Assembly: GCA_944363505.1 (NCBI GenBank)
Contig: CALVUD010000006.1
Coordinates: 1 to 64,000 of the forward strand
DNA length: 64,000 nucleotides
From: an uncultured Clostridia bacterium
GTDB lineage: Bacteria > Bacillota > Clostridia > Christensenellales > DTU072
Direction: 5' to 3'
Made by a program: the position numbers and the translations under genes. Each line of letters starts with the position of its first letter. Position 1 is the first letter of the stretch. This document shows positions 1 through 7,241 of the stretch, piece after piece. The notes under the pieces are model-generated. The model did no database searches. It was not told the origin of the DNA and saw only the letters and a list, made by a program, of their open reading frames with translations.

Positions 1-43
1 GAGAACACCCTGTTTGCTTTTCTAATAATTCATCGCTAACCAT
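1..43 (-). CDS. Possible 5' end of a gene cut by the window edge
   Basis: On the minus strand an ATG at 43 opens a frame (MVSDELLEKQTG...) that runs off the window. An AAGGGG Shine-Dalgarno-like site lies 10 bases upstream. Only 14 codons are visible, so the product cannot be named and the call may be wrong. Confidence 0.25.
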   Translation of the reverse strand, partial: MVSDELLEKQTGCS

Positions 44-386
44 TGCAACCAAATCCCCTTCCAATAATATTAAGTTATTTCTTATTTAGTTTAACACAAA
101 ACAAAACTGGCTTCAAGTAGAATAAGTAAAACTTTTTAATATCATATTAACTATCGGAAATATTAAATTTTAATTTAAATTTAATTAATTGCCGTTTAAT
201 AAAAGCGTTATCACGGATTTATTTAGCTGATTTGGCTTCGGAAAATATTAAAACGGATTTTAAAAAAGACGTATGTTGCACTAATTTTCAGCACCTGTGT
301 CAAACGATTGTAATAAGTGTCGGATTTTGGTATACTATTTGCGTTCGGGCTGACCGAAGCAATATTAATTAACGGATCGGGAGTAT
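44..386. other. AT-rich intergenic region upstream of pit
   Basis: About 340 AT-rich bases with many A/T runs. Apart from the pit promoter at 308-336 I see no gene, RNA or hairpin. It may also hold the promoter of the divergent partial gene on the left. Confidence 0.5.
308..336 (+). promoter_or_regulatory. Sigma-A-type promoter of pit
   Basis: TTGTAA at 308-313, a 17-base spacer and TATACT at 331-336, about 50 bases before the pit start. I saw no PhoB/PhoP-type direct repeats. Confidence 0.6.
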
Positions 387-1433
387 ATGTCGTTAACTCA
401 GTTTTTTGAACAGCTATCGAATACGCCGGCGCTTTGGGCGACGACGATTCTCACGCTCGGAGTTATACTGGTTAACGGTTGGACAGACGCGCCGAACGCC
501 ATCGCCTCCACCGTCGCAACCCGCGCCATGCGCCCTCGCGCAGCGATAATGATGGCGGCGGTTTTCAATTTTCTGGGCGTTCTGGTGATGACCTTAATTT
601 CCCCTAAAGTCGCGGAAACGATATATAACATGGTCGATTTCGGTCCCGACGCGCGCGCCGCCCTCATCGGTCTTTGCGCCGCGATGGTGGCTATCGTCGT
701 GTGGGCGGTCCTCGCCTGGGCGTTCGGAATACCCACCAGCGAAAGCCACGCTTTGATCGCGGGTCTTACGGGTTCGGCGATTGCCATGCACAACAGCCTT
801 TCAGGCGTCAACGGCGCCGAATGGCTGAAGGTCGCTTTGGGACTCGTGTTGTCTATAGCGATAGGATTCGGACTGGGATTTTTGTTCACTAAGCTCATCC
901 AACGCGTCTGCCGCAGGGTCGAATACCCGAAAGCGAACCGCTTCTTCGACAAAGGTCAGATCGTTGCGGCGGCGGGTACCGCGTTCATGCACGGCGCGCA
1001 GGACGGTCAGAAATTCATGGGCGTGTTCCTGCTGGGCATAGCGCTCGCCAACGGCAACGTCGCTTCAGAAGCCGTGGCGGTTCCGATTTGGCTGATGATA
1101 CTTTGTTCGGTGGTAATGGCTCTGGGTACTTCGGTGGGCGGGCTGAAGATAATAAAATCGGTCGGCATCGACATGGTACAGCTGGAAAAATATCAGGGCT
1201 TCGCCGCCGATCTGTCGGCAACTGCGGGACTGCTCATATGCTCCCTCACCGGCATGCCCGTATCCACCACTCACGCCAAGACCTCCGCACTGATGGGCGT
1301 GGGCGCGGCAAGGCGCGTGCGCTCCGTGAACTGGAGCGTGGTAAAAGAAATGATACTCACCTGGGTCCTGACTTTCCCCGGCTGCGGAATAATCGGGTAC
1401 CTGATGACCAAACTGTTTATCGTGATTTTCTGA
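387..1433 (+). CDS. pit: Inorganic phosphate transporter, Pit family
   Basis: A 348-residue integral membrane protein of the PiT (PF01384) family, which imports phosphate (or metal-phosphate) using the cation gradient. The family signature is visible twice, once near each end: GWTDAPNAIAS around residues 31-41 and a related GMPVSTTHAK motif near 290. Many hydrophobic segments fit the usual 10-12 helix topology. A GGGAG ribosome site precedes the ATG. The DUF47 gene follows 20 bases downstream, the standard pairing for this transporter in bacteria, so the two are probably one operon. The length is slightly short but normal for bacterial Pit proteins. Confidence 0.93.
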   Translation: MSLTQFFEQLSNTPALWATTILTLGVILVNGWTDAPNAIASTVATRAMRPRAAIMMAAVFNFLGVLVMTLISPKVAETIYNMVDFGPDARAALIGLCAAMVAIVVWAVLAWAFGIPTSESHALIAGLTGSAIAMHNSLSGVNGAEWLKVALGLVLSIAIGFGLGFLFTKLIQRVCRRVEYPKANRFFDKGQIVAAAGTAFMHGAQDGQKFMGVFLLGIALANGNVASEAVAVPIWLMILCSVVMALGTSVGGLKIIKSVGIDMVQLEKYQGFAADLSATAGLLICSLTGMPVSTTHAKTSALMGVGAARRVRSVNWSVVKEMILTWVLTFPGCGIIGYLMTKLFIVIF

Positions 1434-1453
1434 GGAAAACCAAGGAGAGGCTT

Positions 1454-2095
1454 ATGAAACTGTTTAAAAACAAAAAAGCGGACGGCACGGATTATTTTGC
1501 GGCGCTGGAAGAGATGTCCGCGATCGCGGCGGAAGAAGCGGCACTTTTAAAGCAAATATTTGCCGATTACAAGTCGGAGCAACTGGAGACCTACCGAAAA
1601 GAGATGCACGCGCTGGAGCACCGCTGCGACACCGTAAAGCACAATATGGTTACGGCTCTGACAAAGGAATTCCTGCCGCCCGTGAACCGCGAGGACCTGT
1701 TCAGGCTGGCACACCTTGCCGACGACTTTACCGACGCGATAGAATCCGTGGTAGCTTTCCTGTATATGGCGAACGTTTCGTCGCTGAAAGAGGACACCCC
1801 TGCTTTTGCCGAACTTATCTCGGACAGCGCGCAAACGGTCGTGGAACTGTTCAAGGAATTCAGAAACTTCAAAAAATCTCTTAACGAACTCAAAAACGTC
1901 GTCGTCAAGCTGAACGACCTGGAAGAACAAGGCGACAGACTGTACCTCGAAGCCATGAGAAAACTGGCAAAAGAAGCTTCGGACACGCGTGAACTTATCG
2001 AATGGCGAAGCGTTTACAGCAGCCTGGAGCGCTGTATGGACGCCGCCGAGTCGATAGCCGACGACATAGAATTGGTCGTGATGAAAAACATATAA
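1454..2095 (+). CDS. DUF47 / PhoU-like phosphate transport accessory protein
   Basis: A 213-residue, almost entirely helical, charged protein of the DUF47 (TIGR00153, PF01865) family, distant relatives of PhoU. These proteins are encoded beside Pit permeases and are thought to regulate them; the mechanism is not established. The ATG at 1454 was chosen because AAGGAGAG lies just upstream; a longer out-of-register open frame over the end of pit is spurious. There are no membrane segments, so it should act at the cytoplasmic face. Co-transcription with pit is inferred from the 20-base gap. Confidence 0.9.
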   Translation: MKLFKNKKADGTDYFAALEEMSAIAAEEAALLKQIFADYKSEQLETYRKEMHALEHRCDTVKHNMVTALTKEFLPPVNREDLFRLAHLADDFTDAIESVVAFLYMANVSSLKEDTPAFAELISDSAQTVVELFKEFRNFKKSLNELKNVVVKLNDLEEQGDRLYLEAMRKLAKEASDTRELIEWRSVYSSLERCMDAAESIADDIELVVMKNI

Positions 2096-2125
2096 TATTA
2101 ACGCAATACGTTAAAAGGAGAGCGT

Positions 2126-3040
2126 ATGGAAGATTTCGAAAATCTGAGGATAGTGGATAATTTTTATCAGACGTCGTCGTTTTTCCCGATGCCCACGATA
2201 CTGGTCGGGACCGTGAGCGAATCGGGGCTGACGAATCTCGGCTCCTATTCGCTGTGCTTTCCCTACTATATCGCGGGAAAGGACTATTACGCGATGCTGT
2301 TGGAGTGCAGAAATTCTTCGAACACATGTCAGAACCTGCTTCGCACGAAAAAATGCTCGCTGAATTTCATTCCCGATTCCAAAAAGTTTTTCAAGGAAGC
2401 GGTGCGCCTCGGCTTCCCCGGCGAAACCACCGAGGAAAAAATGAAGGATTGCATATTCTCTCTTAATGAAAGCACCCTCGGCGCGGACAGACCGAAAATC
2501 GTTTCGGAAGCTTTTCAGGTTTTCGAATGCAGCTGGGACGACTCCCTGGAAGACGCATATCTGGACAAGGCGGGCAATCTCGAAGGCTACGAACCGCCCT
2601 ATCGCAACTTTAACGGGATCACCAGTAAATTCGGCGCGCATTTCATACTGAAGATCGACAGGATCCTTATGAAGAAAAAATACTCCGACTCCATAATAAA
2701 CGGAGTAAAAGCGGGAGGTTTCCCGAGTGTGCCCGTCGACTACGGCTACCGCGACTCCACCAATTTCTGGATGAGCCGCTTCCGCCGTCCGTATCCCGAA
2801 AAAATACAGGCAAAGGAAGGCGACGTTTCGAGCGTTATCTATGCCGCGAAACGCATAGACCCCGAAGTTACGTTTACCGACGACGCGTGCGCTAAGCTGA
2901 CGAAGATCCCGCGCATATTCTTAAAAGCCGCTTTGACCCAAATGGTCGAGATAGCGAAGTCCGAAGGAATAAGCCTCATCGACGAAGCTGCGCTGAATAT
3001 CATAAACGACAAGCGCCGCGAAGAAAAGAAGAAAAAATAA
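2126..3040 (+). CDS. Flavin reductase-like domain protein
   Basis: A 304-residue soluble protein. Residues of about 1-210 resemble the FMN-binding split-barrel flavin reductase-like fold (PF01613; DIM6/NTAB group): a PMPTILVGTVS segment near the start, then NLGSYSLCF, NTCQNLLRTKKCSLNFIP and later FECSWDDS. Members bind FMN and act as flavin reductases or oxygen/nitro-group reductases; the substrate here is unknown. The C-terminal 90 residues are charged and helical and end in a Lys-rich tail. AAGGAGAGC precedes the ATG. The gene is 30 bases downstream of the DUF47 gene and ends with a clear terminator, so it may be the last gene of the pit operon. Confidence 0.75.
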   Translation: MEDFENLRIVDNFYQTSSFFPMPTILVGTVSESGLTNLGSYSLCFPYYIAGKDYYAMLLECRNSSNTCQNLLRTKKCSLNFIPDSKKFFKEAVRLGFPGETTEEKMKDCIFSLNESTLGADRPKIVSEAFQVFECSWDDSLEDAYLDKAGNLEGYEPPYRNFNGITSKFGAHFILKIDRILMKKKYSDSIINGVKAGGFPSVPVDYGYRDSTNFWMSRFRRPYPEKIQAKEGDVSSVIYAAKRIDPEVTFTDDACAKLTKIPRIFLKAALTQMVEIAKSEGISLIDEAALNIINDKRREEKKKK

Positions 3041-3056
3041 GCGTATTTATCTTTTG

Positions 3057-3083
3057 AAAAGCCGCCGGCTCGGCGGCTTTTTT
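3057..3083 (+). terminator. Intrinsic terminator after the flavin reductase-like gene
   Basis: The stem GCCGCC-GGCTC-GGCGGC is followed by a run of six T. It lies 20 bases past the stop codon and probably ends the pit operon. Confidence 0.85.
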
Positions 3084-3227
3084 CGTATCCGTATGATTCG
3101 ACCTCTACATTCCGCGGATTAGTTTTAATGTATTATCTCTAATGAAATGCGTCAAGATTCATAATCTTCAAGCGCGTCCTCCTTCAGCCCGAGCTGTCGT
3201 CGGAACTATTCAGAGAATTTTTTATTA

Positions 3228-3258
3228 AAAAGCCTCCGCGTTTACCGGAGTTCCCATA
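3228..3258 (+). repeat. Left inverted repeat of the restriction island
   Basis: AAAAGCCTCCGC, nine variable bases, then AGTTCCCATA. The same two blocks with the same nine-base gap occur in inverse orientation at 10788-10818; 24 of 31 positions agree overall. The pair brackets the AT-rich island. The left copy can also fold as a small hairpin (CTCCG/CGGAG), so part of it may serve as a terminator. I found no obvious target-site duplication outside the repeats. Confidence 0.55.
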
Positions 3259-3285
3259 GTGAATGTTCGGTAAGTCGCAGGGTTC

Positions 3286-3320
3286 AGAGTCAGGCGTGGC
3301 GTGATGCCACGCCTGACTCT
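3286..3320. repeat. Perfect 15-bp inverted repeat
   Basis: AGAGTCAGGCGTGGC at 3286-3300 pairs exactly with 3306-3320 across a GTGAT loop. It lies just downstream (minus sense) of the decayed recombinase gene, inside the left inverted repeat of the island. It could be a terminator for that gene, although a strong T run is missing, or part of the element's recombination end. Confidence 0.6.
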
Positions 3321-3357
3321 CTTGCTTTTGTTAGTTGTTTTCGTCAAGTCCGTAGCC

Positions 3358-4180
3358 TCAAATCGGTTTGTCGATTGCTCCCACGAAGTTGTAAACGATT
3401 TCTACGGTCTGTCTGTAATGTCCGTCAACTTTCGTTTTCTCGTGAACGATAACCTTGTCGATGAACGAACGCAGAATTTCAGGCGTGAGTTCTTCAAATC
3501 TGCTGCACTTATGGATGGGCATCATAAAATCGAGAATTTTATCGTCTTGTTCTTTCGCTTTTTCAATTTTCGCTTTCAGAGTTTTTACACGCTCTTTCAG
3601 CACGCTTTGCTCCGATTCGTATGTATCGCTCATTTTTAAGTATCGTTCTTCGGAGATTTTCCTTCGACCTTGTCCTTGTAAAGGCTATCGATGATCTTGT
3701 CGAGCTTTTCGATACGTTCTTCCGAAGTTTCAATTTCTTTCAGATTCTCTTTGAGTTCCTTTTTCGTTTTCGCTTCGGCGTTATTTTGCAAAATCTGCAA
3801 AAATCTCTAATACTGACTTTTGGCAAATTGAATCGTGCGGCGCACGTCGTCCTGTATCAGTTCCCTAACTGCTTTTACGGTTATTTGATGAGAAGTACAG
3901 GTGCGTTTCAGGTTCTTTCTATAAGCTGTACAGTTAAAATATTCCGCTTGTTTCATTGTTGTACAACGGCAGAGATACATTTTCTTTCCGCAGTCAGCGC
4001 AGTACAACATACCCGATAACGGACTCATTTCTCCCATATCGGTAGGACGCAGTTGTTTTCTCGTATTTTCTGAACGGTTTCAAACGTCTGCTTATCGATA
4101 ATCGCTTCCTGCATATTCTCGAAGATCATCCGGTCTTCTTTCGGCAGATCGACACGTTTTCTTGATTTATACGTTCGCAA
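3358..4180 (-). pseudogene. Decayed large serine recombinase (C-terminal part only)
   Basis: The minus strand, read across frames, gives the back half of a TnpX/TndX-type serine recombinase. It starts with a stretch like RVDLPKEDRMIFEN...AIIDKQTFETVQ, then the zinc-ribbon segment GEMSPLSGMLYCADCGKKMY, then a coiled-coil region with KELKENLKEIETSEERIEKL, then MSDTYESEQSVLKERVKTL and a DUF4368-like tail ending FVGAIDKPI. At least three lesions separate these pieces: a frameshift near 4070, a stop near 3807, and a frameshift near 3640 in GKISEERYL. The N-terminal catalytic domain (the resolvase Ser) is absent, with the homology ending near 4180. It is therefore inactive, and marks how the neighbouring restriction genes may have arrived. 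Confidence 0.85.
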
Positions 4181-4255
4181 CTGTAATTTTATTTTAGCGT
4201 ATCATTTCCCGTTTATCAAGCTACAAATGTTCACGTTTTTGGGCATCTGTTGTTT

Positions 4256-4318
4256 GTGATAAGTAATGGAACAAAAAGCAAAAAAGACTAATCACAAGTT
4301 GTTCTTATCACAGTGATA
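4256..4318. promoter_or_regulatory. Operator-like inverted repeats upstream of the XRE regulator
   Basis: GTGATAAG at 4256-4263 is repeated inversely as CTTATCAC at 4304-4311, which is the left half of the palindrome TATCAC-A-GTGATA at 4306-4318. These lie 55-120 bases before the -35 of the XRE gene. Restriction controller proteins bind such repeats, so this is a candidate autoregulatory site; that role is inference. Confidence 0.4.
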
Positions 4319-4372
4319 GAATAAATATAGAATTGATTTTAGAATAAAATTTAGCGAAGTTACAATTTTTCA

Positions 4373-4401
4373 TTGATTTTATATAAAGGCTGTGCTATAG
4401 T
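4373..4401 (+). promoter_or_regulatory. Promoter of the restriction-modification operon
   Basis: TTGATT at 4373-4378, a 17-base spacer and TATAGT at 4396-4401, ending 34 bases before the ATG of the XRE gene. It probably drives the whole run of genes to about 10.15 kb. Confidence 0.55.
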
Positions 4402-4435
4402 TAATAATATCAATACAAATAAAAGGAATGTTATT

Positions 4436-4657
4436 ATGGCGATCAGTTACAAACGGTTATGGAAACTATTAATCGACAAAGACATTAAGAAAAAAGACCT
4501 TGTACAAATGGCAGGTCTGAGCAGTTATACGGTAAATAAATTAAATAAGGGCGAAAATGTGAATGCTGATACGTTGATGAAAATTTGCGTTGCTCTTAAT
4601 TGCTCTTTTGACGACATTATGGAAATAGTCAATACTAATATGACGGACGGTGAATGA
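4436..4657 (+). CDS. Small XRE/Cro-type helix-turn-helix regulator
   Basis: A 73-residue protein that is almost only a helix-turn-helix domain of the YozG/HTH_26 kind: ISYKRLWKLLIDKDIKKKDL, LSSYTVNKLNKGENVNADTL, then a short CVALNCSFDDIMEI helix. The ATG at 4436 is preferred over an in-frame start 63 bases upstream because the HTH fold begins right after it and AAAGGA lies just before. Its stop overlaps the next start as ATGA, showing translational coupling. Placed first in a restriction operon and behind inverted repeats, it may act as the controller protein that times methylase and nuclease expression; that is inferred from position. Confidence 0.8.
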   Translation: MAISYKRLWKLLIDKDIKKKDLVQMAGLSSYTVNKLNKGENVNADTLMKICVALNCSFDDIMEIVNTNMTDGE

Positions 4658-5421
4658 TTATGGAAGAACTTATACAAAAGATAGACGAGCTTATAAACGC
4701 CATAAACAACAATTCTGTTCCATTGTGGCTTACGATCATAGGGATTCTTGTTCCTATTGCTATTTCATTATTAGTGTGGTGGCAGAGCCATCAGCAAAAC
4801 AAAAAGAACATCGCTCTGCAACAACAAATTACAACGAGTGAAGAAAAACTGCAAAAAGAAATCAGTTCAAAAGAAATAAAAGTACAAATGCATGGCGACA
4901 TTTTGAAGATATACGACGATTTTTGCCTTGCGCAAAATACAATAGGTTATGCAAAAGATAATGTACATACCATATTTTCTAATTTTAATTCTAATAATGG
5001 CATTTCCTTTCCGTTGCAATGGATTAATAATGTTACGTCGGCAACCAATATACTATGTCAATCTATCAATAGAGCGAAATTATTATTACCTTCAGAGGAT
5101 GAAGAATTAAGAACAATTTTAGAGAGCATTTGGGAAAAATATAAACAATTAAAAACTAAAGTCTATGAGTATTTTTATAGTGGAGCTGCTTTCACTCATT
5201 CCAACAATGCTTGGCTTATTATTGGTCCGTGCTTCAATATTAACGCAGGAGATTATAATGCTTTAGTGAGCAATCCTATTGCCTATGATGCGTTTTTAAA
5301 ACAGTGCATTAACGACACTACAAAGGAAATAAATGAAAAAATAACAGAAATTTTAGATCTTTTAACATATGATAAATTTGACGTATATTTTGAAAAATAT
5401 TTGCGCATGGATGCCGAATAA
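4654..5421 (+). CDS. Unknown protein with one N-terminal membrane segment
   Basis: 255 residues. After a short acidic N-terminus a single hydrophobic helix (LWLTIIGILVPIAISLLVWW, about residues 24-43) is followed by a coiled-coil-prone Gln/Lys/Glu-rich stretch to about 75 and then a soluble domain of about 180 residues rich in aromatic and Asn residues. I recognise no family. The start overlaps the XRE stop (ATGA), and mod follows 11 bases after its stop, so it is an integral part of the operon. A membrane-anchored accessory of a restriction or defence system is possible, but nothing in the sequence shows a catalytic motif. Confidence 0.7.
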   Translation: MIMEELIQKIDELINAINNNSVPLWLTIIGILVPIAISLLVWWQSHQQNKKNIALQQQITTSEEKLQKEISSKEIKVQMHGDILKIYDDFCLAQNTIGYAKDNVHTIFSNFNSNNGISFPLQWINNVTSATNILCQSINRAKLLLPSEDEELRTILESIWEKYKQLKTKVYEYFYSGAAFTHSNNAWLIIGPCFNINAGDYNALVSNPIAYDAFLKQCINDTTKEINEKITEILDLLTYDKFDVYFEKYLRMDAE

Positions 5422-5432
5422 GGAGATATAAA

Positions 5433-7241
5433 ATGCCTAACCTGTCACAGTTAAAGCGTCAGCGTATGCTTGCGTTTTTAGATAAAATCAAAGAAGAACA
5501 TAAAACCGATGACGAGATGCTTATCGCTCTCGGTGAGATTGCAAATGCTCTCATCTCAAAGAAATACGGACTTGTTTGGGAGCAACACGAGGAAAAAGTT
5601 GATGTAGCTATACAAACCAATATCCCCGTCTTTACCGAAATTGCAGAAAAAGAGATATCGCTTGTATCTGATGGAAACTACAATTTCTTGCTTGAAGGCG
5701 ATAATCTTCATAGCCTTTATCTCTTGGAAAAGACGCATAAGGGAGCGATCGACTTAATTTATATCGATCCTCCGTATAACACCGGACACGAAGATTTCAT
5801 ATACGATGATAACTATGTAGCAGAAGAAGATTCCTTCCGTCATTCTAAATGGCTTTCCTTTATGGAAAAACGTCTGCGAATTGCCAAAGAACTGCTTTCA
5901 GAAAAGGGTGTTATATTTATTCAAATCAGTGATATTGAAATGGCACAACTTAAGTGCCTTTGCGATGATATTTTTGATGAAAGTAACTTTTTGAATATCA
6001 TAAGTGTCAATATGAAAAACATCGCAGGTGCTTCCGGTGGCGGTGAGGACAAGCGTTTTAAAAAGAACTGCGAATATATTTTTGTTTACGCAAAATCCTA
6101 TGACTTTATGCCCTTGTTTAACGGTGCTTATACCTATACTGAAATGAGTTCTGTTGTCGAGCAGTATCGTGCTGAAGGAAAAACATGGCACTATACCTCT
6201 GTTTTAGTGGAAAAAGGCGACAAAAAATATGTAGGTTCTACCGTTGACGGTGATGGCAACGAAATTAAAATTTACACAAGAAAAAATGCCGTCATTAAGT
6301 CCGTAAAACAAATTATGCTTGATGAAGGTCTTACCGAAAAAGAAGTTTACTATAAATACGGAACTTGTATTTTTGAGGCAAAAGACGCACAATCATCTAT
6401 AAGGACAAGGGTAATTAACGCAAAAAAAGAATTTGGAATTACAGATGATGTCGTTTCTATTGAGTATGTTCCCAAAACGGGTAAAAATAGAGGCATTTTA
6501 TATGAGCAATTTTATAAGGGCGATAAATGCAGATTATTTGCTTGGCTTGGTGATATTAGCGTAGTTATAGATGGTGTTCTCTATAAAAAATCATTGCAAG
6601 GAACATATTGGGACTACACATCAAGAATTAACAATCTCACTAAAGAAGGTGCGGTTGAATTTTCTAACGGTAAAAAGCCCGTAGATCTGCTTAAACAAAT
6701 TATAAGCCTTTATCCTGAAAAAGATATAACCGTATTGGATTTCTTTGCAGGAAGCGCAACCGCGGGACACGCTGTTGTCGCTTTAAATGCAGAAGACGGC
6801 GGAACTCGCAAATTCATTTTATGTACGAATAATGAGAATAATATTTGCGAAGAAAAAACCTATCCAAGATTAAGGAATGTTGCACATGGCTATGGGAAAT
6901 ATGCTGCGATTCCGTTTAATTTGAAATACTATAAAACCGATTTTGTATCTCGCAAAGAGGAATATTTATCCGATGCTCTTTTGAAACACATGACGGAAAT
7001 GATTCAGCTTGAGCATGGCGTTAAGATCGACGGCAGTAATTACATAATGGTAATGAGCGATGAGGAAGTGGACGAGCTTCAGGCAAATTGGGAGAATTAT
7101 TCTGATGTCAAAGCCCTATACGTTTCTAAAAATGTTCTTTTCACAACCGAGCAATGCGACTTGTTTGCTAATACGGATATTTATATTATCCCCGACTATT
7201 ACTTTAATTTTGAACTCAAGGAGGTGGGCGAATCATGGTAG
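5433..7241 (+). CDS. mod: Type III restriction-modification system, DNA methyltransferase subunit (Mod)
   Basis: A 602-residue beta-class adenine-N6 methyltransferase. The catalytic motif DPPYNTG is at residues 112-118 and the S-adenosylmethionine motif (FFAGSATAGHA) comes later, near 436-446. This order, with motif IV before motif I, is that of type III Mod and other beta-class enzymes. The central variable region of about 150-400 should be the target-recognition domain. Mod methylates one strand of an asymmetric site and also gives the Mod-Res complex its specificity. AAGGAGATAT precedes the ATG. The stop overlaps res by 7 bases. AT-rich codon use differs from the surrounding chromosome and supports acquisition. 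Intact, no frameshifts seen. Confidence 0.95.
   Translation: MPNLSQLKRQRMLAFLDKIKEEHKTDDEMLIALGEIANALISKKYGLVWEQHEEKVDVAIQTNIPVFTEIAEKEISLVSDGNYNFLLEGDNLHSLYLLEKTHKGAIDLIYIDPPYNTGHEDFIYDDNYVAEEDSFRHSKWLSFMEKRLRIAKELLSEKGVIFIQISDIEMAQLKCLCDDIFDESNFLNIISVNMKNIAGASGGGEDKRFKKNCEYIFVYAKSYDFMPLFNGAYTYTEMSSVVEQYRAEGKTWHYTSVLVEKGDKKYVGSTVDGDGNEIKIYTRKNAVIKSVKQIMLDEGLTEKEVYYKYGTCIFEAKDAQSSIRTRVINAKKEFGITDDVVSIEYVPKTGKNRGILYEQFYKGDKCRLFAWLGDISVVIDGVLYKKSLQGTYWDYTSRINNLTKEGAVEFSNGKKPVDLLKQIISLYPEKDITVLDFFAGSATAGHAVVALNAEDGGTRKFILCTNNENNICEEKTYPRLRNVAHGYGKYAAIPFNLKYYKTDFVSRKEEYLSDALLKHMTEMIQLEHGVKIDGSNYIMVMSDEEVDELQANWENYSDVKALYVSKNVLFTTEQCDLFANTDIYIIPDYYFNFELKEVGESW

Noticed and set aside
44..386. Riboswitch or attachment site left of pit
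   Set aside because: Only AT-rich sequence with no stable fold, conserved motif or repeat that I can see.
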